A stretch of DNA of 64,000 bases from Achromobacter spanius (GTDB lineage Bacteria; Pseudomonadota; Gammaproteobacteria; Burkholderiales; Burkholderiaceae_B). Under the pieces are notes generated by a model. It did not search any database, had not been told where the DNA came from, and worked only from the letters and a program-made list of their open reading frames with translations. The stretch's first letter is position 1. Each line of letters begins with the position of its first letter. The DNA lies in assembly GCF_029637605.1 (NCBI RefSeq), contig NZ_CP121261.1, forward strand, positions 6,138,001 to 6,202,000, in the 5' to 3' direction. A program made the translations under genes and the position numbers. This document shows, in pieces, positions 1 through 9,155 of the stretch.

Positions 1-44
1 GCCATTCGCGCCAGGCGGCCGCGGGCACGCAAGGCGGGCGCCGC

Positions 45-461
45 TTGTGGCAGCACACCCTGGGTGCGATCCTGCTCATTGGCGGCCTCGGTTTCGCCGC
101 ACCCGAAGCGCGGGCGCTGGATGTGAACCAGGCCAGCGCGCAGCAATTGGAGACCATCCGCGGTATTGGTCCCCGCACGGCCGAGATCATCATCAACGAA
201 CGCGAGCGGGGCGGCCGCTTTGATTCGTTCGAAGACCTGGCTGAGCGTGTGCGCGGTATCGGCGAGAAGAAGGCAAAGGCACTGGAAGCGGCCGGCTTGC
301 AGGTGGGTGAAGGGGATGCCGCGGCCAATGCAACCGGTGCTGCGGCACCGGCGGCCCCGGCCGCAGCGCCAAGCAGTGCGGCCGCTTCCAAACCGGCCGA
401 CAAGCCCGCCAACCGGCCGGCCTCCGGCAAAGCCGCGACCCCACCGCCCAGCCGGCCCTGA
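45..461 (+). CDS. ComEA-like helix-hairpin-helix DNA-binding protein (5' end uncertain)
   Basis: Short secreted or membrane-anchored protein with a hydrophobic stretch near its N-terminus (LGAILLIGGLGFAAPEARA), then a ComEA-type helix-hairpin-helix domain beginning DVNQASAQQLETIRGIGP and carrying a second GIGEKKAKAL hairpin. The last 50 residues are Ala/Pro-rich low-complexity sequence. This HhH family binds double-stranded DNA without sequence specificity, in ComEA during DNA uptake. The start given is a TTG; the frame stays open to the left edge of the window, so the real start may lie outside. No other competence gene is in view, so a role in transformation is inference. Confidence 0.7.
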   Translation: MWQHTLGAILLIGGLGFAAPEARALDVNQASAQQLETIRGIGPRTAEIIINERERGGRFDSFEDLAERVRGIGEKKAKALEAAGLQVGEGDAAANATGAAAPAAPAAAPSSAAASKPADKPANRPASGKAATPPPSRP

Positions 462-543
462 CGCCAGCCGGCAGTCTGGGAACCCCTGGCACGAGCGCGG
501 CTTTTGCCCGCGCTCGCTGTCGGGCGGAGTTATGATCTTTCGC

Positions 544-1452
544 ATGACTACTACCTACCCCACTATCGAGCAGACCGTCGGCAATACGCCTTTGGTGCGT
601 TTGCAGCGCATTCCCGGTGCCGCGGGCGCCGCGCGTGGCAACGTCATCCTGGCCAAGCTGGAAGGCAACAACCCCGCCGGTTCCGTGAAGGACCGCCCGG
701 CCTTGTCGATGATCCAGCACGCGGAAGCGCGCGGCGACATCAAGCCGGGCGATACCCTCATCGAAGCCACCAGCGGCAACACCGGCATCGCCCTGGCCAT
801 GGCGGCCGCGATGAAGGGCTACCGCATGATCTTGATCATGCCCGACAACCTGTCGGTGGAACGCCGTGCGGCCATGGCGGCTTATGGCGCCGAGCTGATC
901 CTGACGCCGGCCGACAAGGGCGGCATGGAGTATGCCCGCGACCTGGCCACCGAGATGCAGGCGGACGGCAGGGGCGTGGTGCTGGACCAATTTGCCAACC
1001 CCGATAATCCGCGTGCGCACGTGGAATCCACCGGTCCGGAACTCTGGACGCAAACCGATGGGCGCATTACCCACTTTGTCAGCGCCATGGGCACCACGGG
1101 CACCATCATGGGGGTGTCTACCTACCTGAAGTCGCGCAATCCGGCCGTACAGATTGTCGGTGCGCAGCCGGCCGAAGGTTCGCAGATCCCCGGTATCCGC
1201 AAGTGGCCCGAGGCCTATTTGCCCAAGATCTTCGACCGCAGCCGTGTGGATGCCTACGAATCCATCGAGCAGTCGGAAGCCGAAACCATGGCGCGCCGCC
1301 TGGCGGCGGAAGAGGGCATCTTTGGCGGTATCTCGTCCGCGGGCGCGCTGGTTGCCGCGTTGCGCGTGGCCGAGCGCGTCAATGACGCGACCATCGTGTT
1401 TATCGTCTGCGACCGTGGCGACCGCTACCTGTCGACGGGCGTCTTCAACTAA
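544..1452 (+). CDS. cysM: Cysteine synthase B (O-acetylserine sulfhydrylase, PLP-dependent)
   Basis: Makes L-cysteine from O-acetylserine and sulfide (CysM can also use thiosulfate) in the cytoplasm. The 302-residue protein has the family N-terminus TVGNTPLVRL, the PLP-lysine motif NPAGSVKDRPAL (Lys about residue 49) and the substrate loop SGNTG near residues 77-81. Length matches CysM. The ATG at 544 is preferred; an in-frame ATG at 532 lies only a few bases after a GGAG and is a possible alternative. It is about 12 kb from the sulfate assimilation operon, so it is separately transcribed, and a strong hairpin follows it. Confidence 0.93.
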   Translation: MTTTYPTIEQTVGNTPLVRLQRIPGAAGAARGNVILAKLEGNNPAGSVKDRPALSMIQHAEARGDIKPGDTLIEATSGNTGIALAMAAAMKGYRMILIMPDNLSVERRAAMAAYGAELILTPADKGGMEYARDLATEMQADGRGVVLDQFANPDNPRAHVESTGPELWTQTDGRITHFVSAMGTTGTIMGVSTYLKSRNPAVQIVGAQPAEGSQIPGIRKWPEAYLPKIFDRSRVDAYESIEQSEAETMARRLAAEEGIFGGISSAGALVAALRVAERVNDATIVFIVCDRGDRYLSTGVFN

Positions 1453-1489
1453 GCCTGTCTTGGCTCGGGCCGCCAGCCCAACCCACAAC

Positions 1490-1523
1490 AAAATCGCCCC
1501 GTCATGAACGGGGCGATTTTTTT
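1490..1523. terminator. Bidirectional rho-independent terminator, cysM / mltB
   Basis: Stem AAATCGCCCCGT / ACGGGGCGATTT with a 5-base loop. T-runs on both strands serve the convergent genes cysM (+) and mltB (-). Confidence 0.9.
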
Positions 1524-1550
1524 CAGGTCGGGATATCAGCGGGTGGCGGA

Positions 1551-2705
1551 TCAGTGGGCGACCCGCGCCTGGATCTCGTAGGCCAGGTCCGCCACCGAGG
1601 TGGCGTAGAAATAGCTGCGGTTGTACTTGGTCAAGGCGAAGAAGTTGGGCGTGCCGACTCGGTATTGGGCCGTGCCTCGTGCTTCCTCGACCAGGTCGAC
1701 AACGCCCAGGGGCTGTGTGCTCCAGCCCGCGCTGGATGCGCCCGGTTGCAAGCGCGCGCCGGCCGCCGACAGCGTGTTCCAACTTTGCTTGGGCTCCAGC
1801 CCGCCGTCCACCAGGGCGGTTGGATCCGCCGGCAGCACCACGGGCGCGAAGACCGGCAAACCGCGTTGCCAGCCATGCTGGGCCAGGAAGCTGCCCACTG
1901 ACATGACGGCGTCCTGCGTGTTGCTCGTCAGGTTGATATGGCCGTTGTCGTCGCCATCCACCGCGTAATGCATGATGCTGGTCGGCATGAACTGCGGCAT
2001 GCCGATGGCGCCCGCATACGAGCCTTGCGTTTCAAGTTCCAGCTTGTCTTTCATGACCAGCGTCAGGAAGTCCGCCAGTTGGCCGCGGAACATCGTGGCG
2101 CGTTCGGGCTTGTTGGGGTCGGGGTAATCAAAGGCGAGCGTGGCCAGCGCGTCCAGTACCCGGAAATTGCCCATGTTGCGGCCGTACAGGGTTTCAACGC
2201 CGATGATCGACGCGATGATCGGCGCCGGCACGCCGAAGCGCTGGGCCGCCTGGTTGAGCAGGTCGCGGTTTTCGTTATAGAAGTCCACGCCCCAACTGAT
2301 ACGTTTGGGCTCCACGAAGCGCGAGCGATAGGTGAGCCAGCTACGCCAGATTTTCTTGCCCGGTGGTGACGGAGCGATCAAGCGCGACACCGTGGCGTTG
2401 TAGCGCGAGCTCTCAAGCGCCTTGACCATCGGGTCCAGCGGCAATTGGCGCTCGGCCGCCAGTTCCTCGACGAAGGTGCGCACTTCCGGGCGCAGTACGC
2501 CGGTGGCGGTCAGTGTGGCGGGCGCGTCGTCCGGCAGTTCGGAACCTGGTGTCGGCGTGGTGGGTCCGATGCGGATTGCGCCGTTGGCGGAGGCGGCCGT
2601 GGGTTGGGCCGAAAGCGAATTTGGAGCGGTGGGAGCGGTGGTGGAGCAGCCCGCCAGCAGGGCGGAGAGCGTTCCGAGTTGCAGTAATCGCCGACAGATG
2701 AACAT
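1551..2705 (-). CDS. mltB: Membrane-bound lytic murein transglycosylase B
   Basis: Lipoprotein that cleaves the MurNAc-GlcNAc bond of peptidoglycan non-hydrolytically, forming 1,6-anhydromuramic ends. The 384-residue product starts MFICRRLLQLGTLSALLAGC, a signal peptide ending in a lipobox Cys. The SLT-B/MltB core contains GVETLYGRN, whose Glu (about residue 171) is the catalytic acid/base, and YAGAIGMPQFMPTS. The ATG at 2705 places the lipobox correctly; an in-frame ATG at 2726 would add seven residues. The start codon is only 10 bp from that of the divergent deacetylase-family gene, so their promoters must overlap coding sequence. Confidence 0.92.
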   Translation of the reverse strand: MFICRRLLQLGTLSALLAGCSTTAPTAPNSLSAQPTAASANGAIRIGPTTPTPGSELPDDAPATLTATGVLRPEVRTFVEELAAERQLPLDPMVKALESSRYNATVSRLIAPSPPGKKIWRSWLTYRSRFVEPKRISWGVDFYNENRDLLNQAAQRFGVPAPIIASIIGVETLYGRNMGNFRVLDALATLAFDYPDPNKPERATMFRGQLADFLTLVMKDKLELETQGSYAGAIGMPQFMPTSIMHYAVDGDDNGHINLTSNTQDAVMSVGSFLAQHGWQRGLPVFAPVVLPADPTALVDGGLEPKQSWNTLSAAGARLQPGASSAGWSTQPLGVVDLVEEARGTAQYRVGTPNFFALTKYNRSYFYATSVADLAYEIQARVAH

Positions 2706-2715
2706 AATCTTCCTT

Positions 2716-3639
2716 ATGGAGACCATGTATCTTACCCACCCGACATGCCGCTTGCATGAAATGGGCAGTTGGCACCCCGAAAGCCCGCAGAGGCTGGACG
2801 CCATTTCCGACCAGTTGCTGGCCAGCGGCTTGATGCCTTATCTGGACGATCGGCAGGCGCCCCAGGCGTCGCGCCACGACCTGCTGCGCGTGCACACCGT
2901 CCAGTATCTGGACAGTTTGCGCGAACATACGCCGGACCAAGGGTATTACCCGATCGATCCGGACACGCTGATGAATTCCCACACCTATGAAGCCGCGCTG
3001 TACGCAGCGGGCGCAGGCGTGGCGGCCGTGGACGCAGTGATCGGCGGCGAAGCCCGCACGGCGTTCTGCGCGGTGCGTCCGCCCGGCCACCATGCTTGCC
3101 GTTCGCAGGCCATGGGGTTCTGCTTTTTGAACAACGTGGCGATCGCAGCGCGCCATGCGCTGGAATTCCACGGCCTGTCGCGCGTGGCCATCGTTGATTT
3201 CGATGTGCACCATGGCAACGGCACCGAAGACGTCTTCGCGGGCGACGAACGGGTACTGATGTGCAGTTTCTTCCAGCATCCGCTCTTTCCCAACAGCGGC
3301 ACCGAGCAACCGGCGGCCAACATGGTGAACGTGCCCGTGGCCGCCTACACGGTGGGGGCCGCGGTCAGGACGATCGTCACCGACACCTGGCTGCCCAAGC
3401 TTGAGGCCTACCGCCCGGAATTGATCCTGGTTTCGGCGGGTTTCGACGCCCATCGCGAGGACGATATGGGCCAGATGGGGCTGGTGGAAGCCGACTACGC
3501 CTGGATCACCGAGCAGCTTGTAGAGGTGGCCGAACGGCATAGTCAGGGCCGGATCGTCAGCACGCTTGAAGGTGGTTACAACTTATCTGCCCTAGGGCGC
3601 AGCGTGGTTGCACATATACGAGCGCTGGCGAAGCTGTAG
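2716..3639 (+). CDS. Histone deacetylase / acetylpolyamine amidohydrolase family protein
   Basis: Zinc-dependent amidohydrolase of the arginase/deacetylase fold. Over 307 residues it carries the paired active-site histidines in RPPGHHA, the zinc ligands in [12 protein letters not shown], and the third ligand plus following His in [17 protein letters not shown]. This bacterial class removes acetyl groups from small amines or lysine side chains; the actual substrate cannot be read from sequence. Two ATGs (2716 and 2725) are possible starts and neither has a well-spaced ribosome site. It precedes etfBA on the same strand with a hairpin between. Confidence 0.88.
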   Translation: METMYLTHPTCRLHEMGSWHPESPQRLDAISDQLLASGLMPYLDDRQAPQASRHDLLRVHTVQYLDSLREHTPDQGYYPIDPDTLMNSHTYEAALYAAGAGVAAVDAVIGGEARTAFCAVRPPGHHACRSQAMGFCFLNNVAIAARHALEFHGLSRVAIVDFDVHHGNGTEDVFAGDERVLMCSFFQHPLFPNSGTEQPAANMVNVPVAAYTVGAAVRTIVTDTWLPKLEAYRPELILVSAGFDAHREDDMGQMGLVEADYAWITEQLVEVAERHSQGRIVSTLEGGYNLSALGRSVVAHIRALAKL

Positions 3640-3666
3640 AATCAGGAAAAAATTGTGCAATGCGAT

Positions 3667-3682
3667 CCCGGCGCATGCCGGG
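3667..3682 (+). terminator. Hairpin between deacetylase gene and etfB
   Basis: Stem CCCGGC / GCCGGG with a GCAT loop, followed by the interrupted T-rich tract TATTTATTT. A weak terminator or a leader hairpin for etfB, which starts 28 bases later. Confidence 0.45.
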
Positions 3683-3709
3683 TATTTATTTCCATTTGGA
3701 GGCAGCGGG

Positions 3710-4459
3710 ATGAAGGTGTTGGTACCTGTCAAGCGCGTCGTTGACTATAACGTCAAGGTGCGCGTCAAGTCGGATCAGACTGGCGTGGATATCGCCAATG
3801 TGAAGATGTCCATGAACCCCTTTGACGAAATCGCCGTCGAAGAAGCGACCCGGCTCAAAGAGAAGGGTGCCGTCGCTGAAGTCGTGGCGGTTTCTTGCGG
3901 CGTTGCGCAATGCCAGGAGACGCTGCGCACCGCCATGGCCATTGGCGCCGATCGCGGCGTGCTGGTCCAGACGGACGCCGAACTGCAGCCGCTGGCCGTG
4001 GCCAAGCTGTTGAAGGCCTTGGTCGACAAAGAGCAGCCGCAGTTGGTGATCTTGGGCAAGCAAGCCATCGACGACGATGCCAATCAAACCGGCCAGATGC
4101 TGGCCGCGCTGCTGGACTGGCCGCAAGCCACGTTCGCCAGCAAGGTTGAACTGGCCGATGGCAAAGTCACGGTCACTCGCGAAGTGGACGGCGGCCTGGA
4201 AACGTTGACGCTGACGTTGCCGGCTATCGTCACCACCGACTTGCGTCTGAACGAGCCGCGCTACGTCACGCTGCCGAACATCATGAAGGCCAAGAAAAAG
4301 CAGTTGGACACCGTCACGCCCGAAGAATTGGGTGTTGATTCCGCGCCGCGCCTGAAGACCCTGAAGGTCAGCGAGCCGCCCGCCCGCAAGGCCGGCATCA
4401 AGGTGGCCGACGTTGCGGCCCTGGTGGACAAACTCAAGAACGAAGCGAAGGTGGTCTGA
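3710..4459 (+). CDS. etfB: Electron transfer flavoprotein subunit beta
   Basis: Small subunit of the ETF heterodimer that takes electrons from acyl-CoA and other dehydrogenases and passes them to ETF:quinone oxidoreductase. The 249-residue protein begins [20 protein letters not shown] and includes [17 protein letters not shown] and [16 protein letters not shown], the AMP-binding region of beta subunits. The start is supported by a GGAGG site nine bases upstream. Its stop overlaps the etfA start in an ATGA junction, so the subunits are translationally coupled. The acyl-CoA dehydrogenase at 10.9 kb is a plausible electron donor. Confidence 0.95.
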   Translation: MKVLVPVKRVVDYNVKVRVKSDQTGVDIANVKMSMNPFDEIAVEEATRLKEKGAVAEVVAVSCGVAQCQETLRTAMAIGADRGVLVQTDAELQPLAVAKLLKALVDKEQPQLVILGKQAIDDDANQTGQMLAALLDWPQATFASKVELADGKVTVTREVDGGLETLTLTLPAIVTTDLRLNEPRYVTLPNIMKAKKKQLDTVTPEELGVDSAPRLKTLKVSEPPARKAGIKVADVAALVDKLKNEAKVV

Positions 4460-5388
4460 TGACGACGCTGGTTATTGCCGAACACGATAACGCCCAGTTG
4501 AAGGGCGCAACCCTGAACGCCGTCGCCGCCGCCGCCAAGATCGGAGGCGACGTGCATGTGCTGGTCGCCGGCGCCAACGCACGCGCCGTGGCTGACCAAG
4601 CCGCTGCCGCCGCCGGTGTCGCCAAGGTCCTGCTGGCTGACGCGCCGCAACTGGCCGACGGCCTGGCTGAAAACGTGGCTGCCCAGGTGCTGGCCGTGGC
4701 GTCGAACTACAGCCACATCCTGTTCCCGGCCACCGCGTCGGGCAAGAACGTGGCGCCGCGCGTGGCGGCCAAGCTCGACGTGGCGCAGATTTCGGACATC
4801 ATCGGCGTGGAATCCGCCGACACGTTCCAGCGCCCCATCTACGCGGGCAACGCCATTGCCACCGTGCAATCGGCTGACGCCGTGAAGGTCATCACCGTGC
4901 GTACGACGGGCTTTGACGCCGTTGCCGCGCAAGGTGGCTCGGCCGCCGTGGAAGAGATCGCCGCCGTTGCCGATTCGGGCAAGTCCGCGTTCGTGGGCCG
5001 CGAAGTGGCCAAGAGCGACCGCCCCGAACTGGCCGGCGCTCGCGTCGTGGTCTCGGGCGGCCGTGGCTTGGGCAGCGCCGAAAACTTCAAGATCCTGGAC
5101 CCGCTGGCTGACAAGCTGGGTGCCGCATTGGGTGCTTCGCGCGCCGCCGTCGACGCGGGCTATGCCCCGAACGACTGGCAGGTTGGCCAGACCGGCAAGA
5201 TCGTCGCGCCGCAGTTGTACGTGGCCGTCGGTATCTCGGGCGCCATCCAGCATCTGGCCGGCATGAAGGACTCGAAGGTCATTGTGGCCATCAACAAAGA
5301 TCCCGAAGCGCCGATTTTTGGCGTGGCGGATTATGGCTTGGTGGGCGACCTGTTCCAGGTCGTGCCGGAACTGACCGGCGCGCTGTAA
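4459..5388 (+). CDS. etfA: Electron transfer flavoprotein subunit alpha
   Basis: Large ETF subunit, 309 residues. The N-terminal half resembles the beta subunit. The C-terminal half carries the FAD-binding segment: [14 protein letters not shown], then [28 protein letters not shown] and [22 protein letters not shown], typical ETF-alpha motifs. It follows etfB with a 1-base overlap and ends at a strong terminator, so etfBA is probably a two-gene operon. Confidence 0.95.
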   Translation: MTTLVIAEHDNAQLKGATLNAVAAAAKIGGDVHVLVAGANARAVADQAAAAAGVAKVLLADAPQLADGLAENVAAQVLAVASNYSHILFPATASGKNVAPRVAAKLDVAQISDIIGVESADTFQRPIYAGNAIATVQSADAVKVITVRTTGFDAVAAQGGSAAVEEIAAVADSGKSAFVGREVAKSDRPELAGARVVVSGGRGLGSAENFKILDPLADKLGAALGASRAAVDAGYAPNDWQVGQTGKIVAPQLYVAVGISGAIQHLAGMKDSKVIVAINKDPEAPIFGVADYGLVGDLFQVVPELTGAL

Positions 5389-5411
5389 CGCACAGCGACT
5401 TCACTAGTATG

Positions 5412-5447
5412 AAAGCCCCGCGGACGCAGGTCCGCGGGGCTTTTTTT
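5412..5447 (+). terminator. Rho-independent terminator after etfA
   Basis: Stem AAAGCCCCGCGGAC / GTCCGCGGGGCTTT with a 4-base loop, followed by seven T. Confidence 0.93.
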
Positions 5448-5585
5448 GATCTGCAATCTTCTTCGACTATTTGATATGCCTGTAGTATTTCTTTTGATTT
5501 TCTGAAAGATTCTGATAATGTGCTTCGCGCGCAGCAGGATTTTTCGCGCACGTGCTCGACCTGTACAGAACGAAGGAGATTCGGG

Positions 5586-7277
5586 ATGGATTGGTTCTTT
5601 GAGACATTGCGTAAGTATCCAGAGTTGGCGGTTTTCCTTACCCTGGGCTTGGGGTATTGGATAGGAGCTAAAAAGCTCTTCGGATTTAATCTGGGCGCGG
5701 TAACGGGGACCTTGCTGGTGGGCGTGCTGGTCGGCCAACTTGATATCACCATCGCCCCGATTCTCAAGCAGGTGTTCTTCCTGCTCTTCCTCTTCGGTCT
5801 AGGCTACGGCGTCGGCCCTCAATTTTTCCGCGGCATGAAAAGCGATGGCCTTCCCCAGGTCATTTTCGCGGTCATCATTTGCGTCATCTGCTTGCTGGTC
5901 ACCTGGGCCACGGCGGTGGGTTTCGGCTTTGACGCCGGTACCGGAGCCGGGCTGCTGGCGGGCGCGCAGACCATATCCGCTGTCATGGGCGTGGCAACGG
6001 ACACGATCAACGGGCTTAGCGTGGACGCGGCGACCAAGAAGCAGTGGATCGACAGCATTCCCGTGGCCTATGCCGTCTGCTACATCTTCGGCACCGTTGG
6101 CAGCGCGTGGTTGCTGGCCTCGCTGGGCCCGAAGCTGATGCGCGTGGACATCGTCAAAGAGTGCAAGGAATACGAAGCCCAGATGTCTGGCGGCGGCGAT
6201 TCCATGGAACTCTCGGGCTACCGCAAATTCACGGCGCGCGCCTACAAACTGGACCACACCGAACTCGTGGGCAAGACGGTTGGCGACCTGGAAGCACGCT
6301 TTGTCGACGCGCGCGTATTCGTCGAACGCATCCGCCGCGGCGATCAGATCATCGATAACGACTCCAGCACGGTGCTGCAGGCGGGTGATGTGCTGGGCGT
6401 GACGGGCCGCCACGACGCGCTGGTCTTGCAGGCGGGCGGCATCATCGGCAACGAAGTCGAAGACCGGGACGTGATCAACCTGCCGGCCGAGATTGTCGAG
6501 GTGGTGCTGACCAACAAGAACGTGGCCGGCAAGACCCTCAAGGAACTGGCGGAAAACGAGACCGTGCGCCAACTTGGCCGCGGCGTGTTCCTGCGCAAGG
6601 TGGTGCGTGGTGGGCACGAGATGCCGGTCAACTGGGGCCTGAAGCTGGACCGCGGCGACCGTCTCTTCGTATTGGGCGCGAAACGCGACGTTGAGCGGGT
6701 CGTGGGCAAGCTGGGCTATGTGGACCGGGCGACCGAGCAGACCGACATGGTCTTCGTGGGCTTCGGCATTTTGCTGGGCGGGCTTTTTGGCTCGCTGGTG
6801 CTGACGGTCAGCGGTATTCCCATCACCTTGTCGACCTCGGGCGGGGCGCTTATTTCCGGCCTGATCTTTGGCTACCTGCGATCCGTGCATCCTACCTTCG
6901 GTCGAGTACCGGAACCCGTGCATTGGTTCCTGACATCGGTTGGGCTGACCGCGTTCGTGGCCGTGGTCGGCATTACATCGGGGCCTGGCTTCGTGCAGGG
7001 CTTCCAGCAACTGGGCGCCAAGCTTTTTGTGGCCGGCATCATCGCCACCAGCGTGCCGATGATTTTGGGCGTTTTCATTGCCCGGTATGTCTTCAAATTC
7101 CATCCCGCCATCGTGCTGGGCGTGTGCGCCGGCGCCCGCACTACGACGGCGGCAATTGGACAAATCACGGAAACGGCGAAGAGCCAGGTGCCCGCCCTGG
7201 GCTACACGGTTCCTTATGCGATTGGCAATACCCTGCTCATTATTTGGGGCATTGTCATTGTCATGCTCATGACCTAG
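5586..7277 (+). CDS. aspT: AspT-type aspartate:alanine antiporter, first copy
   Basis: Inner-membrane exchanger of the AspT (AAE) family, which swaps external aspartate for internal alanine. The 563-residue protein has an N-terminal bundle of membrane helices including LGYGVGPQFFRGM, a central hydrophilic part with two TrkA-C/RCK-C-like domains (about residues 210-380), and a C-terminal helical bundle containing SGGALISGLIFG and CAGARTTTAAIG. Length and architecture fit the family. The ATG at 5586 has GAAGGAGA upstream. It is followed 25 bases later by the aspartate decarboxylase gene, the expected partner. A paralogue lies on the other side of that gene. Confidence 0.9.
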   Translation: MDWFFETLRKYPELAVFLTLGLGYWIGAKKLFGFNLGAVTGTLLVGVLVGQLDITIAPILKQVFFLLFLFGLGYGVGPQFFRGMKSDGLPQVIFAVIICVICLLVTWATAVGFGFDAGTGAGLLAGAQTISAVMGVATDTINGLSVDAATKKQWIDSIPVAYAVCYIFGTVGSAWLLASLGPKLMRVDIVKECKEYEAQMSGGGDSMELSGYRKFTARAYKLDHTELVGKTVGDLEARFVDARVFVERIRRGDQIIDNDSSTVLQAGDVLGVTGRHDALVLQAGGIIGNEVEDRDVINLPAEIVEVVLTNKNVAGKTLKELAENETVRQLGRGVFLRKVVRGGHEMPVNWGLKLDRGDRLFVLGAKRDVERVVGKLGYVDRATEQTDMVFVGFGILLGGLFGSLVLTVSGIPITLSTSGGALISGLIFGYLRSVHPTFGRVPEPVHWFLTSVGLTAFVAVVGITSGPGFVQGFQQLGAKLFVAGIIATSVPMILGVFIARYVFKFHPAIVLGVCAGARTTTAAIGQITETAKSQVPALGYTVPYAIGNTLLIIWGIVIVMLMT

Positions 7278-7302
7278 CGTTCCAAACCAGGAGTACTGAA
7301 TA

Positions 7303-9129
7303 ATGGCTACTACCTCGCCTCTTACTGTCAGTTTGGCCTCGGCTTTGAAGACCACCCGTTCGCGCCAGCGAGACCTGGAACAGCTGTCTCCGTTTGAACT
7401 GAAGGATTATCTGATCACCCTGGCCAAGGAAAATCAGCAAACAGCTGCCCTGACCATGTTGAACGCCGGACGTGGTAATCCAAATTGGATTGCCACCGAA
7501 CCGCGCGACGCATTTTTCCTGATGGGCCAATTTGCCATGAAGGAAGCGCGCCGCGTGCGCGATGACGCCATCCTGGCGGGCATGCCGGCCAAGAAGGGCT
7601 GCGCCGACCGCCTGCGTAAATTCCTGTCCAAGCACAAGGGCGAGAACGGCTACGACTTTCTGGTGGGCGTGCTTGAGTATGGCGTGAAGATCAAGAGCTT
7701 TGATCCCGACGAGTGGATCCACGAGCTTACCGACAGCATCATCGGTGACAACTACCCCGTGCCGCCGCGCGCGCTGGTGCACATTGAACAGATCGTGCAT
7801 GACTACCTGATCAAGGAAATGTGCGATGGTCGCCCCCCGAAGGGCAAGTTCGATTTGTTCCCGGTCGAAGGTGGCACCGCCGCCATGTGCTACATCTTCG
7901 ATTCGCTGATGCAGAACGGCTTGTTGAAGCAGGGCGACACCATCGCGCTATTCCTGCCTACGTTCACGCCCTATATCGAAATTGCGCACCTTGAGCGCTT
8001 CCAGTTCAAGATCGTCGCCATCAACGCCAGCAGCGTGCGCGCCGACGGCACGCATGACTGGCACTATCCTGCCTCTGAAATCGCCAAGCTGGAAAATCCG
8101 AAGATCAAGCTTGCCGTCACGGTGAACCCCAGCAACCCGCCGTCGGTGGCGTTCAACGCGGTCGAGATGAAGCAGATCGTGCGCTTGATCCGCAAGAATC
8201 CGGACCTGGTGCTGGTGACCGACGACGTGTACGGCACCTTTGTGCCGAACTTCCGTTCGCTGATGGCCGAGGTGCCGCACAACACCATCTGCGTGTATTC
8301 CTTCTCGAAGAACTTCGGCTGCACGGGCTGGCGTCTTGGCGTGATTGCCACGCACGAGAAGAACACCATGGACAGGCGTATCGCCGAGCTGCCCGCGGCA
8401 TGGAAGCAGCGGCTGAACAAGCGCTATGGCGCCATGACGATGGAACCCGAAAAGCTGAAGTTCATTGACCGCATGGTGGCCGACAGCCGCAATGTGGCGC
8501 TGAACCACACGGCTGGCCTGTCGCTGCCGCAACAGGTGCAAATGGGGTTCTTCGCGTTGTCGCACCTGCTGGATCTGAAGGATTCCTACAAGCATCTGAC
8601 CATGGAGATCGTGCGCGCCCGCCGCGACGCGCTGTGGAGTGGGCTGGGCATACCGCTGCCGCCGGAAGACCCCGCCCGCGCCTGGTATTACGTGGAACTG
8701 GACTTCATGGTGTGGGCCAAGGTCATGTATGGCGACGCCTTCTGCAAGTACATGACTTCGAACTACGAGCCGGTGGATTTCCTGTTCCGGCTGGCTGAAA
8801 AAACCGGCGTGGTGCTGATGGACGGTGGCGGGTTCGGTGGGCCGCCGTGGTCGATCCGCATCTCGCTGGCCAATCTGGACGACGCGGATTACGCCAAGAT
8901 CGGCAAGTACATGGTCGAGTCCGCGACGGAGTACGTCGAGGCATGGAAGGCATCCGAGCTGGTGCGTTCGGGCCCGACCGCCGGCAAGGGACAGACTGTG
9001 AAGGCGGTCGCCGCCAAGCGCGTGGCCAAGAAGGCGGCGAAGAAGGTAGCCAAGACGGCGGTGAAGAAAGCGGTGAAGCAGGCGGACACTGCCGCCAAAT
9101 CCGCCAAGAAGGCCACGACTCGCAAGTAG
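7303..9129 (+). CDS. aspD: Aspartate 4-decarboxylase / aspartate aminotransferase, with Lys/Ala-rich C-terminal tail
   Basis: PLP enzyme (fold type I) that decarboxylates L-aspartate to L-alanine and CO2 in the cytoplasm. The PLP lysine is in YSFSKNFGCTGWRLG (about residue 336); the family motifs NPSNPPSVAFN and DDVYGTFVPNF are present. The catalytic part ends near residue 560, about the normal length of this enzyme. The final 47 residues or so are an extension with 15 Lys, 2 Arg and mostly Ala, resembling a bacterial histone-H1-like tail. Gene order antiporter-decarboxylase-antiporter implies a proton-consuming aspartate/alanine cycle. The frame is continuous through the tail and the base composition looks native. 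Confidence 0.92.
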   Translation: MATTSPLTVSLASALKTTRSRQRDLEQLSPFELKDYLITLAKENQQTAALTMLNAGRGNPNWIATEPRDAFFLMGQFAMKEARRVRDDAILAGMPAKKGCADRLRKFLSKHKGENGYDFLVGVLEYGVKIKSFDPDEWIHELTDSIIGDNYPVPPRALVHIEQIVHDYLIKEMCDGRPPKGKFDLFPVEGGTAAMCYIFDSLMQNGLLKQGDTIALFLPTFTPYIEIAHLERFQFKIVAINASSVRADGTHDWHYPASEIAKLENPKIKLAVTVNPSNPPSVAFNAVEMKQIVRLIRKNPDLVLVTDDVYGTFVPNFRSLMAEVPHNTICVYSFSKNFGCTGWRLGVIATHEKNTMDRRIAELPAAWKQRLNKRYGAMTMEPEKLKFIDRMVADSRNVALNHTAGLSLPQQVQMGFFALSHLLDLKDSYKHLTMEIVRARRDALWSGLGIPLPPEDPARAWYYVELDFMVWAKVMYGDAFCKYMTSNYEPVDFLFRLAEKTGVVLMDGGGFGGPPWSIRISLANLDDADYAKIGKYMVESATEYVEAWKASELVRSGPTAGKGQTVKAVAAKRVAKKAAKKVAKTAVKKAVKQADTAAKSAKKATTRK

Positions 9130-9155
9130 ACAACCACCACAGGCGACCTGATCTT

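Noticed and set aside
193..1782. 529-codon open frame antisense to cysM and overlapping the terminator
   Set aside because: It crosses the cysM terminator and the 3' end of mltB, and its composition is typical of an antisense shadow.
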